Shown here piece after piece: positions 1 to 10,370 of a stretch of 64,000 bases of DNA. Numbering within the stretch: position 1 is the first letter of the stretch; every line of letters starts with the position of its first letter. Below the pieces are notes generated by a model, which made no database searches, was not told where the DNA came from, and saw only the letters and a list, made by a program, of their open reading frames with translations. The position numbers and the translations under genes are program-made. Source of the stretch: Hyphomicrobium sp. LHD-15 (GTDB taxonomy: Bacteria; Pseudomonadota; Alphaproteobacteria; Rhizobiales; Hyphomicrobiaceae); contig NZ_JAVIFT010000001.1 in the NCBI RefSeq assembly GCF_031157355.1, positions 806,001 to 870,000 on the forward strand, read 5' to 3'.

Positions 1-208
1 GTATGCCAGCAAAGCGTTGGCTCGAGCGCAGGGGCTTCGATCTCATTTGTCCCTTTTCGAGCCCCAATTCTTGTATTTGCCCGCTTGCGGCATTTGCCAT
101 TCCCCTGCGCTCTCGTCGTCTTGAAGCTGCGCCCGGAGACCGTCTTTGGTCGTTTTTCCGGCTGTGTGCGCTTGGGGCCTTGAGATCGTTCTATGGAGAC
201 GTAGTTTT
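1..208 (+). promoter_or_regulatory. Structured leader upstream of the RNA helicase gene
   Basis: This stretch has no convincing gene. It holds an 11-bp inverted repeat, GAGCGCAGGGG at 24-34 and CCCCTGCGCTC at 102-112. A competing 6-bp pairing, GGGGCT at 31-36 with AGCCCC at 60-65, uses the same G run, so only one can form at a time. That arrangement would suit a temperature-sensitive or otherwise switchable 5' UTR for a DEAD-box helicase, but the transcription start is not known and the function is inference. Confidence 0.35.
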
Positions 209-1888
<1,680 letters not shown>

Positions 1889-1961
1889 CTGGGGGCGGAA
1901 GCGATCGGGGCAGCGCCCCGATCCCGTCTACCGAAATCAGATCGATGCTTTGCAGATCCCG

Positions 1962-2000
1962 AAACGCGCCCTTCTTTGTTTGAAGGGCGCGTTTCTTTCT
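1962..2000 (+). terminator. Rho-independent terminator after the helicase gene
   Basis: A perfect 13-bp stem, AAACGCGCCCTTC at 1962-1974 with GAAGGGCGCGTTT at 1982-1994, and a 7-base loop. It is followed by a pyrimidine run (CTTTCT). Confidence 0.85.
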
Positions 2001-2255
2001 GTTGCAGTGCTCCCGATCAGACCGACTTCGACATGCGCGCAATCTCTCGACGCATTCTCTCGGCGCCGTAGAGCGTTACGCGCGCGATGTCCGCGAAAAT
2101 CTTGAACACGCCCCGCTAACCGCGCCGCCGCAACGCACAACAGCGAGTCAAGCGATTCTTGCGCCGCAGCATCAGCGAACTGTGGATAGCGTCGGCCCTG
2201 CCTAATTTGCAGGCGGTGCCGCAGCTACAGTCGCTGTGCATTGGAGGCGAAAACC
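2001..2255. other. Intergenic region with no recognised element
   Basis: About 250 bases between the helicase terminator and the next start codon. I see a single DnaA-box-like TGTGGATAG near 2181 but no cluster, no strong promoter and no credible reading frame. Confidence 0.5.
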
Positions 2256-2630
2256 ATGCGTCACAATCGGATCAACACACCATCCACACAGACTTTGGCC
2301 ACACCGGTTTCGGCTACACCGACTACGGCCACGCGCAGTCCCGTGGCTCATGTTCGGGCGGCGGGATGCCGGGTCCGCGAATTGGGTTACGTGCCGGCAC
2401 CGGACCTCATTGAGGCCGCCCAGCTTCGGCGTCTTGCCGGGACAGTGCTTTCGAAATCTCCGGAAGATCTTGCGGCGCTCGCGGAGACCAATCCCGCGCT
2501 GGTCTGGGAATGGATCGATGCGTTCCGCAAGGAATGGCTCGCCGCAGAGCAAGAGGCGCGGTATTGGTCTGCAGCGGCCGCCGCCCTTTCGACGGCCACT
2601 CCGGCGGCGGTTCGTACCGCCGCGGAATAG
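2256..2630 (+). CDS. Small protein of unknown function
   Basis: I do not recognise this 124-residue protein. The first 40 residues are rich in Thr, Pro and Ala and look disordered. The rest looks folded and helical, with a Trp-rich section (ALVWEWIDAFRKEW) and an Ala-rich end. The ATG at 2256 has GGAGG at 2243-2247, eight bases upstream, which favours it over the in-frame TTG at 2241. It lies 31 bases upstream of the acetyltransferase gene and may be cotranscribed with it. No signal peptide or membrane segment is visible. Confidence 0.6.
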   Translation: MRHNRINTPSTQTLATPVSATPTTATRSPVAHVRAAGCRVRELGYVPAPDLIEAAQLRRLAGTVLSKSPEDLAALAETNPALVWEWIDAFRKEWLAAEQEARYWSAAAAALSTATPAAVRTAAE

Positions 2631-2661
2631 CCGTTGCCAGGAACACCCAAGCGGCGCTGTC

Positions 2662-3237
2662 ATGACGGATGTCGAGATTTGCCGCTGGGATGGGTTCGCG
2701 TCGGAGCCCAAAGGACCGGCGCACGACCGGCGGATCGCGGAGATCGACCGGATCTTCTTCACCTCGAGCGCTACACAGTCCTTTGCCAGTTCCGATGCCA
2801 AGGCGGCATTTCGCGAGCGCTGGCTTGGCCGTTATCTTCGCCATTTCCCACAACATGCTTTCGTCGCCACGGCGCCCAGCGGCGAAATCGTCGGCTACGT
2901 CATCGGAAGCGTCAAGGATCCGGCGCACGATCCGTTGTTCGCGGATCTTCCTTTTCTCGCGATGTTCGGCGCCCTTACGGAGCGCTATCCGGCGCAACTC
3001 CACATCAATCTCGACGCGGCGTGGCGCGGACAGGGGATCGGCGTGCTTCTCGTGAACGCGTTTGCCGATGACGCGCGCGCTGCCGGCGCACCCGGTGTGC
3101 ACGTGGTGACGACGCGCGGCATGCGAAACGTCAGCTTCTACGCCGCAAACGGCTTTCTCGAACGCGGTGCGGTCGTAATCGACGGGCGGGAGCTCTTGTT
3201 TCTCGGGCGCGACCTCGGCCACACCCACCGGGATTAA
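2662..3237 (+). CDS. GNAT-family N-acetyltransferase
   Basis: A 191-residue acetyl-CoA-dependent acyltransferase of unknown substrate. The acetyl-CoA pyrophosphate loop is seen as WRGQGIGVLLVNAF (residues 121-134). It follows the strand INLDAAWRG, as motif A does in GNAT enzymes, and NVSFYAANGF near 156-165 is the usual motif B tail. The frame is open far upstream, but the acetyltransferase fold begins at the ATG used here. The Shine-Dalgarno is weak. A short hairpin lies across the stop codon (3237-3254). The substrate could be a protein, antibiotic or small amine; nothing here decides it. Confidence 0.85.
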   Translation: MTDVEICRWDGFASEPKGPAHDRRIAEIDRIFFTSSATQSFASSDAKAAFRERWLGRYLRHFPQHAFVATAPSGEIVGYVIGSVKDPAHDPLFADLPFLAMFGALTERYPAQLHINLDAAWRGQGIGVLLVNAFADDARAAGAPGVHVVTTRGMRNVSFYAANGFLERGAVVIDGRELLFLGRDLGHTHRD

Positions 3238-3254
3238 GCGGACTTGAGTCCGCT
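3237..3254 (+). repeat. Short hairpin at the end of the acetyltransferase gene
   Basis: AGCGGACT, two bases, AGTCCGCT: an 8-base inverted repeat directly at the stop codon, without a T run. It could be a weak terminator or an mRNA-stabilising hairpin. Confidence 0.45.
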
Positions 3255-3340
3255 CGCAACTCTCGGGCATACTTCGAAAAATTCCTCAGAGCGTGATCGA
3301 TTCTTTCGAGATCGGGATCATGGTCTAACCAGCAGGTCAG

Positions 3341-4123
3341 ATGAGCGACGCCGCATCGCAGCCACGAGACGCGAGACCAACCGGCGCCGACGCGGCTGTC
3401 GTTCTCGAAGGCGTACAAAAATGGTTCGGAGACTTTCACGTTCTCCGCAACATCTCGCTTCAAGTGGCGGAAGGCGAGAAGATCGTGATCTGCGGCCCCT
3501 CGGGCTCCGGGAAATCGACGCTGATCCGCTGCCTCAACGGCCTCGAAACCCATGACGGCGGGCGCATCGTCGTCGACGGCACCCTCCTCACGCGCGATCT
3601 CAGAACGCTGGAAAAAATCCGCTCCGAAGTCGGCATGGTGTTTCAGAGCTTCAATCTGTTTCCGCACCTCTCTGTGCTCGACAACCTCTGCCTCGCCCCG
3701 ACTTGGGTGCGGGGCGTCAAACGAGCGGACGCGGAGAAGGCCGCATTGTCATTGCTCGAGCGGGTGCGTATCGCGGACCAAGCCAAAAAACTTCCCGGGC
3801 AGCTTTCCGGCGGTCAACAGCAGCGGGTCGCGATCGCCCGCGCGCTCGCGATGAACCCACGCATCATGCTATTCGACGAGCCGACCTCCGCGCTCGATCC
3901 CGAAATGGTCAAGGAGGTTCTCGACGTGATGACCGAGCTTGCAGAGCAAGGCATGACGATGCTCGTCGTCACCCACGAAATGGGATTTGCACGCGCGGTC
4001 GCCGATCGCGTGGTGTTCATGGACAAGGGAGAGATCGTCGAGGCCGGAACGCCCGAGGCGCTGTTCGAAGCGCCGCGCCACGAGCGCACGCGCGCATTCC
4101 TCTCCCAGATCCTCGAGCACTGA
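3341..4123 (+). CDS. aapP: Amino-acid ABC transporter ATP-binding protein, AapP/GlnQ type
   Basis: The ATPase that powers uptake by the polar amino-acid transporter encoded by the next three genes. In its 260 residues I see Walker [10 protein letters not shown], the Q-loop in [17 protein letters not shown], the signature [15 protein letters not shown], Walker [15 protein letters not shown], and the switch histidine in VVTHEMGFA, all typical of the PAAT family. It is the first gene of the cluster, ending one base before the binding-protein ATG, so translation is probably coupled. In the classical rhizobial aap locus the ATPase gene comes last, so the order here differs. Confidence 0.93.
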   Translation: MSDAASQPRDARPTGADAAVVLEGVQKWFGDFHVLRNISLQVAEGEKIVICGPSGSGKSTLIRCLNGLETHDGGRIVVDGTLLTRDLRTLEKIRSEVGMVFQSFNLFPHLSVLDNLCLAPTWVRGVKRADAEKAALSLLERVRIADQAKKLPGQLSGGQQQRVAIARALAMNPRIMLFDEPTSALDPEMVKEVLDVMTELAEQGMTMLVVTHEMGFARAVADRVVFMDKGEIVEAGTPEALFEAPRHERTRAFLSQILEH

Positions 4124-4124
4124 C

Positions 4125-5162
4125 ATGGGCAGCGCCTCTCCCCTCGTCCGTGCGCTGCTCGCGGGCATACTCGTGCTCGGCGGGCTTCTCTCAGGCGTCG
4201 TCGCGGCTCAATCGGCAACGCTCGATCAAGTCCGCGCGCGCGGACATCTCGTCTGCGGCGTCAACACCGGTCTCGCCGGCTTCAGCGCGCCCGACGACCG
4301 CGGCCGGTGGACTGGGATCGACATCGATTTCTGCCGGGCGGTGGCGGCGGCCATCTTCAAGGACGGCAACCGCGTCCGCTTCGTGCCGCTGAATGCCAAG
4401 GAGCGCTTCACGGCGCTGCAATCGGGCGAAGTGGACGTGCTCTCGCGCAATACGACCTGGACCATGAGCCGCGATACCTCGCTCGGGCTCAACTTCACCG
4501 GCGTCATCTACTACGACGGACAGGCGTTCATGGCGCGTCGCGCGCTCGGGCTCAAGTCTGCGGCCGACCTGGCGGGCTCCAGCATCTGCGTGCAAAGCGG
4601 AACCACCAACGAACTCAACCTCTCCGATTTCTTCGCAACGCGTGGACTTTCGTACCGGCCCGTCGTGTTCGAGCGGCTGGTGGAAGTGCTTGGCGCCTAT
4701 ATCAGCGGGCGCTGCGACGCGTTCACCACTGACAGCTCGCAGCTCATTTCCGAGCGTACGCGCCTTCCCGATCCCGACACGCACGAGATGTTGCCCGATC
4801 TCATCTCCAAGGAACCGCTCGGGCCGGTGGTGCGCCAGGGCGATGCGGGTTGGTCAAACATCGTGCGGTGGACCTTGTTCGCGCTGATCAATGCGGAAGA
4901 GCTCGGCATCACGCAGGGCAACGTCGAAGAGATGCGGACGTCCTCCAATCCGGAGATCCGCCGCATCCTCGGAACCGATGGTGAATTCGGCCGCGGTATC
5001 GGCCTCGACAACGATTGGGTGGTGTCGATCATCAAGACTGTCGGCAACTACGGCGAGGCCTTCGAGCGCAACCTCGGGCAGGGATCGGCTCTCAAGATCG
5101 CGCGCGGACGCAACGCACTCTGGAAGGACGGCGGGCTGATGTATGCCCCGCCGATCCGCTGA
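4125..5162 (+). CDS. aapJ: Periplasmic general L-amino-acid-binding protein, AapJ type
   Basis: A 345-residue secreted solute-binding protein that delivers amino acids to the AapQM permease. Residues 1 to about 28 form a signal peptide (hydrophobic LLAGILVLGGLLSGVV, then AAQS). The mature start ATLDQVRARGHLVCGVN and the later GRWTGIDIDFCRAVAAA and RFTALQSGEVDVLSRN are hallmarks of family 3 binding proteins, and the Cys-containing LVCGVNTGLAGFS fits AapJ/BztA. The frame is open upstream, but this ATG sits directly after the aapP stop and starts the signal peptide. Confidence 0.92.
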   Translation: MGSASPLVRALLAGILVLGGLLSGVVAAQSATLDQVRARGHLVCGVNTGLAGFSAPDDRGRWTGIDIDFCRAVAAAIFKDGNRVRFVPLNAKERFTALQSGEVDVLSRNTTWTMSRDTSLGLNFTGVIYYDGQAFMARRALGLKSAADLAGSSICVQSGTTNELNLSDFFATRGLSYRPVVFERLVEVLGAYISGRCDAFTTDSSQLISERTRLPDPDTHEMLPDLISKEPLGPVVRQGDAGWSNIVRWTLFALINAEELGITQGNVEEMRTSSNPEIRRILGTDGEFGRGIGLDNDWVVSIIKTVGNYGEAFERNLGQGSALKIARGRNALWKDGGLMYAPPIR

Positions 5163-5170
5163 GGGCACTG

Positions 5171-6367
5171 ATGAACAACGACAGGGCCAAACGCTGGCTG
5201 GAGCCGAAGACCTGGGCGGAAGCAGCCTACGATCCGCAAGTGCGCGCGGTGGTGTTCCAGTCGCTGCTGGTGATCGTGCTGCTGATCGCGGCGACCGAGA
5301 TCGTTCTCAACACAGCCGCGAACCTCAAGAAGCAGAACATCACGTCCGGCTTCGAATTCCTCTCGCGCACGGCTGGCTTCGACGTTTCGCAATCGCTGAT
5401 CCCCTATAGCAGCAAGAGCAGCTACGCCGGGGCGCTTCTGGTCGGTCTTACGAATACGCTGCTGGTCGCGGCGCTTGGCATCGTGATTGCGACCGTGCTC
5501 GGCTTCGCCATCGGCATCGCGCGGCTCTCTCCGAACTGGCTCGCCTCGAAGCTTGCCCTCAGCTACGTGGAACTCGTGCGCAACGTGCCGCTGCTGCTTC
5601 AGCTGCTGGTCTGGTACGTGGCGGTGCTGCGCGCCTTTCCGCCTCCGGCGGAGGCGCTCGGCTTGCCGCTCGGCGCGCATCTCGACAAACGCGGGCTGCA
5701 TCTTCCGCAGCTAACGTTCGAGCATGGCGGCGGCGCGCTGCTGCTCTCGATCCTCGGCGCGATTGCGGCCGCCTGGTTCCTCACGCGTCTCGCACGGCAA
5801 GATCGCGATGGCGCATGGAAACACTCTTCGTTCATTGCGGCCGCCTGGGCGCTCGTCGGCATCGTGCCGTTCCTGGCGCTGCTTTACGCCGCCGCCTACG
5901 TCAGCGTCGCCTATCCCACGCTCGGGCGCTTCAATTTCGAAGGCGGGCTTTCGATCGAGCCGGAGTTCCTGGCGCTCTTGATTGGCCTTTCGACCTACAC
6001 GGCAGCGTTCATCTCCGAGATCGTGCGCGCGGGACTTCTCGGCGTGCCGCGCGGCCAGCGCGAGGCGGCAGCGGCGCTTGGACTCACTCGGCGGCAAGCG
6101 TTGCGGCTCGTCATCCTGCCGCAAGCGATGCGCATCATCACGCCGCCCCTCACCAACCAGTATCTCAACCTCACCAAGAACTCTTCGCTCGCTGTCGCCA
6201 TCGGCTATCCCGATCTGGTGTCGGTGTTCTCAGGCACCGTGCTCAACCAGACCGGACAGGCGGTCGAGGTGATCCTGATCACCATGGCCGTCTATCTCGC
6301 GATCAGCCTCGCAACGGCGCTGTTCATGAACCGGTTCAATGCCAGAACCGCGTGGGCGGAACGATGA
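5171..6367 (+). CDS. aapQ: Amino-acid ABC transporter permease, AapQ type
   Basis: Inner-membrane subunit of the transporter, 398 residues. Hydrophobic spans lie near residues 25-47, 95-120 and beyond. The EAA loop that contacts the ATPase is seen as EIVRAGLLGVPRGQREAAAALGL in the C-terminal half, which is broken here only by my reading, not by the frame. The long insertion between the first spans is usual for AapQ/BztB and explains the length compared with HisQ. The start lies eight bases after the aapJ stop, and the stop overlaps the aapM start (ATGA at 6364). Confidence 0.9.
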   Translation: MNNDRAKRWLEPKTWAEAAYDPQVRAVVFQSLLVIVLLIAATEIVLNTAANLKKQNITSGFEFLSRTAGFDVSQSLIPYSSKSSYAGALLVGLTNTLLVAALGIVIATVLGFAIGIARLSPNWLASKLALSYVELVRNVPLLLQLLVWYVAVLRAFPPPAEALGLPLGAHLDKRGLHLPQLTFEHGGGALLLSILGAIAAAWFLTRLARQDRDGAWKHSSFIAAAWALVGIVPFLALLYAAAYVSVAYPTLGRFNFEGGLSIEPEFLALLIGLSTYTAAFISEIVRAGLLGVPRGQREAAAALGLTRRQALRLVILPQAMRIITPPLTNQYLNLTKNSSLAVAIGYPDLVSVFSGTVLNQTGQAVEVILITMAVYLAISLATALFMNRFNARTAWAER

Positions 6368-7467
6368 GCGCGATGGAGCAGATTCCGATTGCCGATGCCT
6401 CCCGCCGTTTCACTACGCGCGTGCAAGCGGCGCTGTTTCCCACGCTCGCGCAATCACTCGTGAGCCTTGCTCTGCTCTCGCTCATCGGCTTCGTCGTTTA
6501 TGCCTTCGTCGACTGGGCGCTGATCCGCGCCGTGTTCAGTGGCAGCGACGGCTCGGTCTGCCGGGCGCCTTCTGCCGGTGCGTGCTGGCCGTTCATCACG
6601 CACAAGATGGGCGTGTTTCTCTACGGCCGCTATCCGGAAGCCGAGATCTGGCGCGTCAATCTCACCTACGTGCTGGCGCTCGCGGGGCTCACTCCACTCA
6701 TGCTGCCGGGCGTGCCGCGCAAGCTGCTGCTGTCGCTCTACATGCTGATCGTGTTTCCGGCGCTGGCCTTCATCCTGCTCCGCGGCGGCTTGCTCGGGCT
6801 GCCGCTCGTCGGCACCGAGCTTTGGGGCGGCCTCCTCTTGACCCTCGTGATCGCGAGCGTCGGCATCGCAGCCTCGTTCCCGATCGGGATCCTGTTGGCT
6901 CTCGCGCGGCGCAGCGACCTCCCGATCGTGCGGTGGGCCGCGACCGGCTACATCGAGCTCGTGCGCGGGGTGCCGCTCGTCACGGTGCTGTTCATGGCGT
7001 CCGTCATGCTGCCGCTGTTCCTGCCGCCCGACGTGACCATCGACAAACTGCTGCGCGCGCTGGTCGGCGTCGCGCTGTTTTCGGCTGCTTATCTGGCCGA
7101 AGTGATTCGCGGAGGACTGCAGGCGATCCCGCGGGGACAGTACGAGGCGGCCGATGCGCTCGGGCTCGGCTATTGGCGCAAGATGGGGCTCGTGGTGCTG
7201 CCGCAAGCGATCCGCATCGTGATTCCCGGGCTGGTGAACTCGTTCATCTCGCTGTTCAAAGATACCAGCCTTGTACTCATTATCGGGCTTTTCGATCTTA
7301 TCGGAATTGTTGAGCAATCCGTTCAGGCCGATGCCAAATGGTTCTCGCCGCAGACGGCCGCGACGGGATATTTTTTCGCCGGTGCAGTATTTTGGATTTT
7401 CTGCTTTGCCATGTCCCGCTACTCGGCCTCCCTCGAGCGAAAGCTCGAGAATCGCGGACGTTCATGA
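6364..7467 (+). CDS. aapM: Amino-acid ABC transporter permease, AapM type
   Basis: Second membrane subunit, 367 residues, translationally coupled to aapQ through an ATGA overlap. About eight hydrophobic spans are visible, starting near residue 32. The C-terminal permease domain carries the EAA motif in RGGLQAIPRGQYEAADALGL, followed by LPQAIRIVIPGLVN, as in BztC/AapM. It should pair with AapQ as a heterodimer in the inner membrane. No terminator is visible downstream. Confidence 0.9.
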   Translation: MSAMEQIPIADASRRFTTRVQAALFPTLAQSLVSLALLSLIGFVVYAFVDWALIRAVFSGSDGSVCRAPSAGACWPFITHKMGVFLYGRYPEAEIWRVNLTYVLALAGLTPLMLPGVPRKLLLSLYMLIVFPALAFILLRGGLLGLPLVGTELWGGLLLTLVIASVGIAASFPIGILLALARRSDLPIVRWAATGYIELVRGVPLVTVLFMASVMLPLFLPPDVTIDKLLRALVGVALFSAAYLAEVIRGGLQAIPRGQYEAADALGLGYWRKMGLVVLPQAIRIVIPGLVNSFISLFKDTSLVLIIGLFDLIGIVEQSVQADAKWFSPQTAATGYFFAGAVFWIFCFAMSRYSASLERKLENRGRS

Positions 7468-7578
7468 CACTTCTGTATAAGGCGCACCTACAAAGCGGCA
7501 TGACAAGAACTGCCCTCTGGTATAAGCATTAGCCGCCATCAAAACAAAATCAGGTGGCGCCAAACTGGGGGATTATCC

Positions 7579-8001
7579 ATGTTTCTACCGACCGAATATG
7601 CTTGGCTTGAGCCTGTGCTCATTGCCGCCGCCGTCGTGTTTGTCATCGGCCTGATCGGCAACATCCTCTCCTTCTCGAGCCGCTTCGTGAACGCGCTCGT
7701 CACGGCGATCTTGTACATCGCAATCTTCGCGGGCGTGATCTTCGCTTCGAAAATCGCAGCACCGACCTCGCCGGTCCACTTCCTGCCGGCCGAGTACGCC
7801 TGGCTCGAACTCGTGCTGATCGGCGGCGCCGTTCTGTTCGTGATCGACCTGATCGGCAACACGCTGTCGTTCTCGAACCGCTTCGTCAACGCACTCGTCA
7901 CGGCCATTGTTTTCGCTGTCGTGTTCGGCGGCCTGACCTATGTCGCCAAGCAAGAGGGCATCGAAGTTCCGGCGGTCACCGTGCCCGTCCCGACGCCCTG
8001 A
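7579..8001 (+). CDS. Small membrane protein built from two tandem repeats
   Basis: A 140-residue protein I cannot assign to a named family. It is an internal duplication: residues 2-60 and 68-126 align without gaps, sharing FLP-EYAWLE at the start, then a hydrophobic span, LIGN-LSFS-RFVNALVTAI and a second span. By hand I count 38 identical of 60 positions. Four membrane segments are likely, about two per repeat. The ATG has GGGGGA six bases upstream. It is a single-gene unit, closed by the terminator at 8026. Confidence 0.75.
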   Translation: MFLPTEYAWLEPVLIAAAVVFVIGLIGNILSFSSRFVNALVTAILYIAIFAGVIFASKIAAPTSPVHFLPAEYAWLELVLIGGAVLFVIDLIGNTLSFSNRFVNALVTAIVFAVVFGGLTYVAKQEGIEVPAVTVPVPTP

Positions 8002-8025
8002 TCTCAGCTTATCTTTCACGGCCTC

Positions 8026-8059
8026 AAAGAGGGCGGGCTCACGGGCCTGCCCTCTTTTT
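8026..8059 (+). terminator. Rho-independent terminator
   Basis: AAGAGGGC at 8027-8034 pairs with GCCCTCTT at 8049-8056, extended by inner GG/CC pairs, and runs into five Ts. Confidence 0.85.
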
Positions 8060-8078
8060 CGTTTGTCGCGCGCCGTTG

Positions 8079-9275
8079 CTATCGCGGGAGCATGGCCGCG
8101 ACATAGGCTCCGATCGCGAGCGACGACGTGAGCCCGGGGCTTTCGATGCCATAAAGCGCGACGAGGCGCGGGATGCCGTGCTCGCGTATCCCGTGGATCG
8201 CGAAATCCGGAGCCGGCTCCCCCTGGCGGTAGATTTTCGGCCGAATACCAACGTAGCCCGGCAGCAGGCGCTCTTCCTCGAGCCCCGGCCAGTAGCGGCG
8301 GATCTCACACGCAAAACGGGCGCGCCGGGCGCCGTTCTCGTCGTCGAAGTGCGTGCTCGGCTGCTGTTGCCATTCGAGATCGGGGCCGAACCTGGCCCGC
8401 CCAGCCACATCCAGCGTCAGATGGATGCCGAGCCATCCGTCCCCCGGTAACGGGTAAACGAGATGGCGGAACGGGGCCTGTCCGTCGAGCGCGTAGTAAT
8501 GGCCCCGTGCCGGATAGGTCTCGGGGGGTTGGTAGCGGGAGCTCGCACCCAACATCGCGCCAAGGCGCGTCGCGTTGAGGCTGGCGGCAATGACGAGATT
8601 GCGGGCGGTCAGCTTCGCCCGCTCGCCTGCTTGTGCTCCGGTACTATGGGTCGCGATCTCGAACGGTGCGCCTTCCGGCGCCGCCAGACCTTCAACCTCG
8701 GTGTTGAGGACGACACTGCCCAATGCCCCTCGGATATGGCCTTCAAGCGCCACCATCAGCGCATGGCTGTCGATGACGCCGGTGCTGGGCGAAAACAGTG
8801 CCGCGACGGCGGAGACCTCCGGCTCGCGGGCGCGGACGTCGGCCTTGCTCAGGCGGACGATATCCGAGACGCCGTTGGCGAGGGCCGTGCCCGCGATGAC
8901 GTCCAAGCGCTCGCGCTCGTCCTCGGCCGTGGCAACAAGAAGCTTGCCGTAGCGGGCATGGGGCACGCCGTTTTCACGCGCGAACTCATAAAGCCGGCGG
9001 CGGCCTTCGACGCAGAGCTTCGCCTTGAGGCTGTTTGGGGGATAGTAGAGGCCGGCGTGGATCACCTCGCTCGAACGGCTGCTGGTCTCGCGGCCAATGC
9101 CGTCGTGGCGCTCCAGCACGAGCACCTCGTGTCCCTGCTCCGCCAAGGCCCGCGCGACGGCCAACCCGACGACGCCCGCACCGATCACGACGGTTTCGAC
9201 GTCCGGTGTCGTTACATGCCGACTTGCAGAGGGGAAATTCACACTGTTCTCTTTCGATTCTCCCTCATGGAACAC
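8079..9275 (-). CDS. FAD-dependent oxidoreductase, L-2-hydroxyglutarate oxidase-like
   Basis: A DAO-family flavoprotein of up to 398 residues. The dinucleotide-binding motif is VVIGAGVVGLAVARALAEQG near residues 30-49, followed by VLERHDGIGRETSSRSSEVIHAGLYY, which is typical of L-2-hydroxyglutarate dehydrogenase/LhgO and related YgaF proteins. The C-terminal FAD contact GIESPGLTSSLAIG is also present. It would oxidise a 2-hydroxy acid and pass electrons to quinone or oxygen; the exact substrate is inference. The start is unsure: GTG at 9275 opens the frame, and a second GTG at 9242 also fits. It converges on the terminator at 8026-8059. Confidence 0.85.
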   Translation of the reverse strand: MFHEGESKENSVNFPSASRHVTTPDVETVVIGAGVVGLAVARALAEQGHEVLVLERHDGIGRETSSRSSEVIHAGLYYPPNSLKAKLCVEGRRRLYEFARENGVPHARYGKLLVATAEDERERLDVIAGTALANGVSDIVRLSKADVRAREPEVSAVAALFSPSTGVIDSHALMVALEGHIRGALGSVVLNTEVEGLAAPEGAPFEIATHSTGAQAGERAKLTARNLVIAASLNATRLGAMLGASSRYQPPETYPARGHYYALDGQAPFRHLVYPLPGDGWLGIHLTLDVAGRARFGPDLEWQQQPSTHFDDENGARRARFACEIRRYWPGLEEERLLPGYVGIRPKIYRQGEPAPDFAIHGIREHGIPRLVALYGIESPGLTSSLAIGAYVAAMLPR

Positions 9276-9440
9276 CGTTTTATTTCAGACCCTTGCGCTC
9301 CACGACTCACAAGTTATCCACAGGCGTTCACTGTGTTTGGGGATGACCTGAACAAAAAACGAACATGACGGGCCGACTCGGTTAGGCTATTTCGCCCTTC
9401 AGTGGGCAGTGTGATGCCGTAGCTGTGCGGCGGCTGCAAA
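9276..9440. other. Intergenic region with one DnaA-box-like site
   Basis: The only recognisable element is TTATCCACA at 9314-9322, identical to the DnaA-box consensus. There is no second box, no AT-rich stretch and no replication gene, so I do not call an origin. Confidence 0.4.
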
Positions 9441-9475
9441 GAAAAAGCGCCGGATACCACAGGGGCTCCGGCGCT
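9441..9475 (-). terminator. Terminator after bactofilin, possibly bidirectional
   Basis: A 9-bp stem, AGCGCCGGA at 9446-9454 with TCCGGCGCT at 9467-9475. On the minus strand it is followed by five Ts, serving the bactofilin gene. On the plus strand a six-T run follows at 9480-9485. Confidence 0.8.
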
Positions 9476-9516
9476 GCTGTTTTTTGGGCGTTTCCCGATC
9501 TTAAAGCCGTGCTCGC

Positions 9517-10056
9517 TCAGAGCGGAGGCGGGGTCGTAGGCGGCGGAGGGGGCTGTGCCTCAGCCTGATCGCCGCGACCCGGGCGAGACAGGCCGGCGAG
9601 CGGATCGTCCGTCCGCCGCGACTTGCCCTCGAAAAAGGCGCCCTGCTCGATGGCCATCGTCTGGTGATAGATATCGCCCTCGACATGGCTTGAGCTCTGC
9701 AGCAACACGCGGCGGCCGCGGACAGTGCCGAGCAGACGGCCGCGAATGACGCATTCCTCGGCAATCACGCCGCCGGTCACGTGCGCGCGTTCGCCGATGA
9801 CGATGTGGGTGCCGTAGATGTCACCCTGGACCTCGCCCTCGATCTGGACCTCGCCCTTGGAGACAAGGTTGCCCTGAATGACCAGATCCTGGCCGATCAC
9901 GGACACGCTCGACGAGGCGGCGCCCGGCCGGAACGAAGGACCGGCTGGCCTTGGACCAAGGCTCGACGGCTGAGAATTGAGGGGGCTGGCGAGGTTCGTC
10001 ATGGCGGGCTGAGAGTTGAGGGTTTCAGTTTCCGGCTTCCGGAATTGGGGCAGCAT
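9517..10056 (-). CDS. Bactofilin family cytoskeletal protein
   Basis: A polymer-forming cytoskeletal protein of 179 residues, usually membrane-associated and involved in local cell-wall growth or stalk and shape functions. The DUF583 beta-helix core runs from about SVSVIGQDLVIQGNL to HQTMAIEQGAFFEG, with the regular Gly- and hydrophobic-rich rungs of bactofilins (VQIEGEVQGDIYGTHIVIG). The N-terminal 45 residues and the Pro-rich end (AQPPPPPTTPPPL) are disordered tails. I chose the ATG at 10056 because GGAGG lies eight bases upstream; a longer open frame up to 10275 lacks such support. Confidence 0.9.
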   Translation of the reverse strand: MLPQFRKPETETLNSQPAMTNLASPLNSQPSSLGPRPAGPSFRPGAASSSVSVIGQDLVIQGNLVSKGEVQIEGEVQGDIYGTHIVIGERAHVTGGVIAEECVIRGRLLGTVRGRRVLLQSSSHVEGDIYHQTMAIEQGAFFEGKSRRTDDPLAGLSRPGRGDQAEAQPPPPPTTPPPL

Positions 10057-10370
10057 CCGTTGAACCTCCGCGGTTACGCTCGACATTGCGCGAATTTTTA
10101 TGAATAGCCGTTTTCGGCTTTTTATGGTGTGGCTCGGCTTTTCGCCGGCCCTGCCCGTCGGTTTGTGACAACTCCCGGACAGTCCTCCCGCGTAATCTCG
10201 ACTAACACGTTTTAGATTGCCGGTCACCTCCTCGTCCCTGGTTGAATAGCGTGCAAATGATGTCTCAACAGACATTTTTTACGGCACGTCTTTGGGACTA
10301 GACGCGTGCCAGACGCGCCGCATGGCCCGCAGGTTGTGCTCCAGACCGCGCGAATGCTCTCTAAACTGAG

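Noticed and set aside
9314-9322. A consensus DnaA box, with weaker ones near 2181 and 29575
   Set aside because: The boxes are single and scattered, without an AT-rich region or replication genes, so no origin is called.
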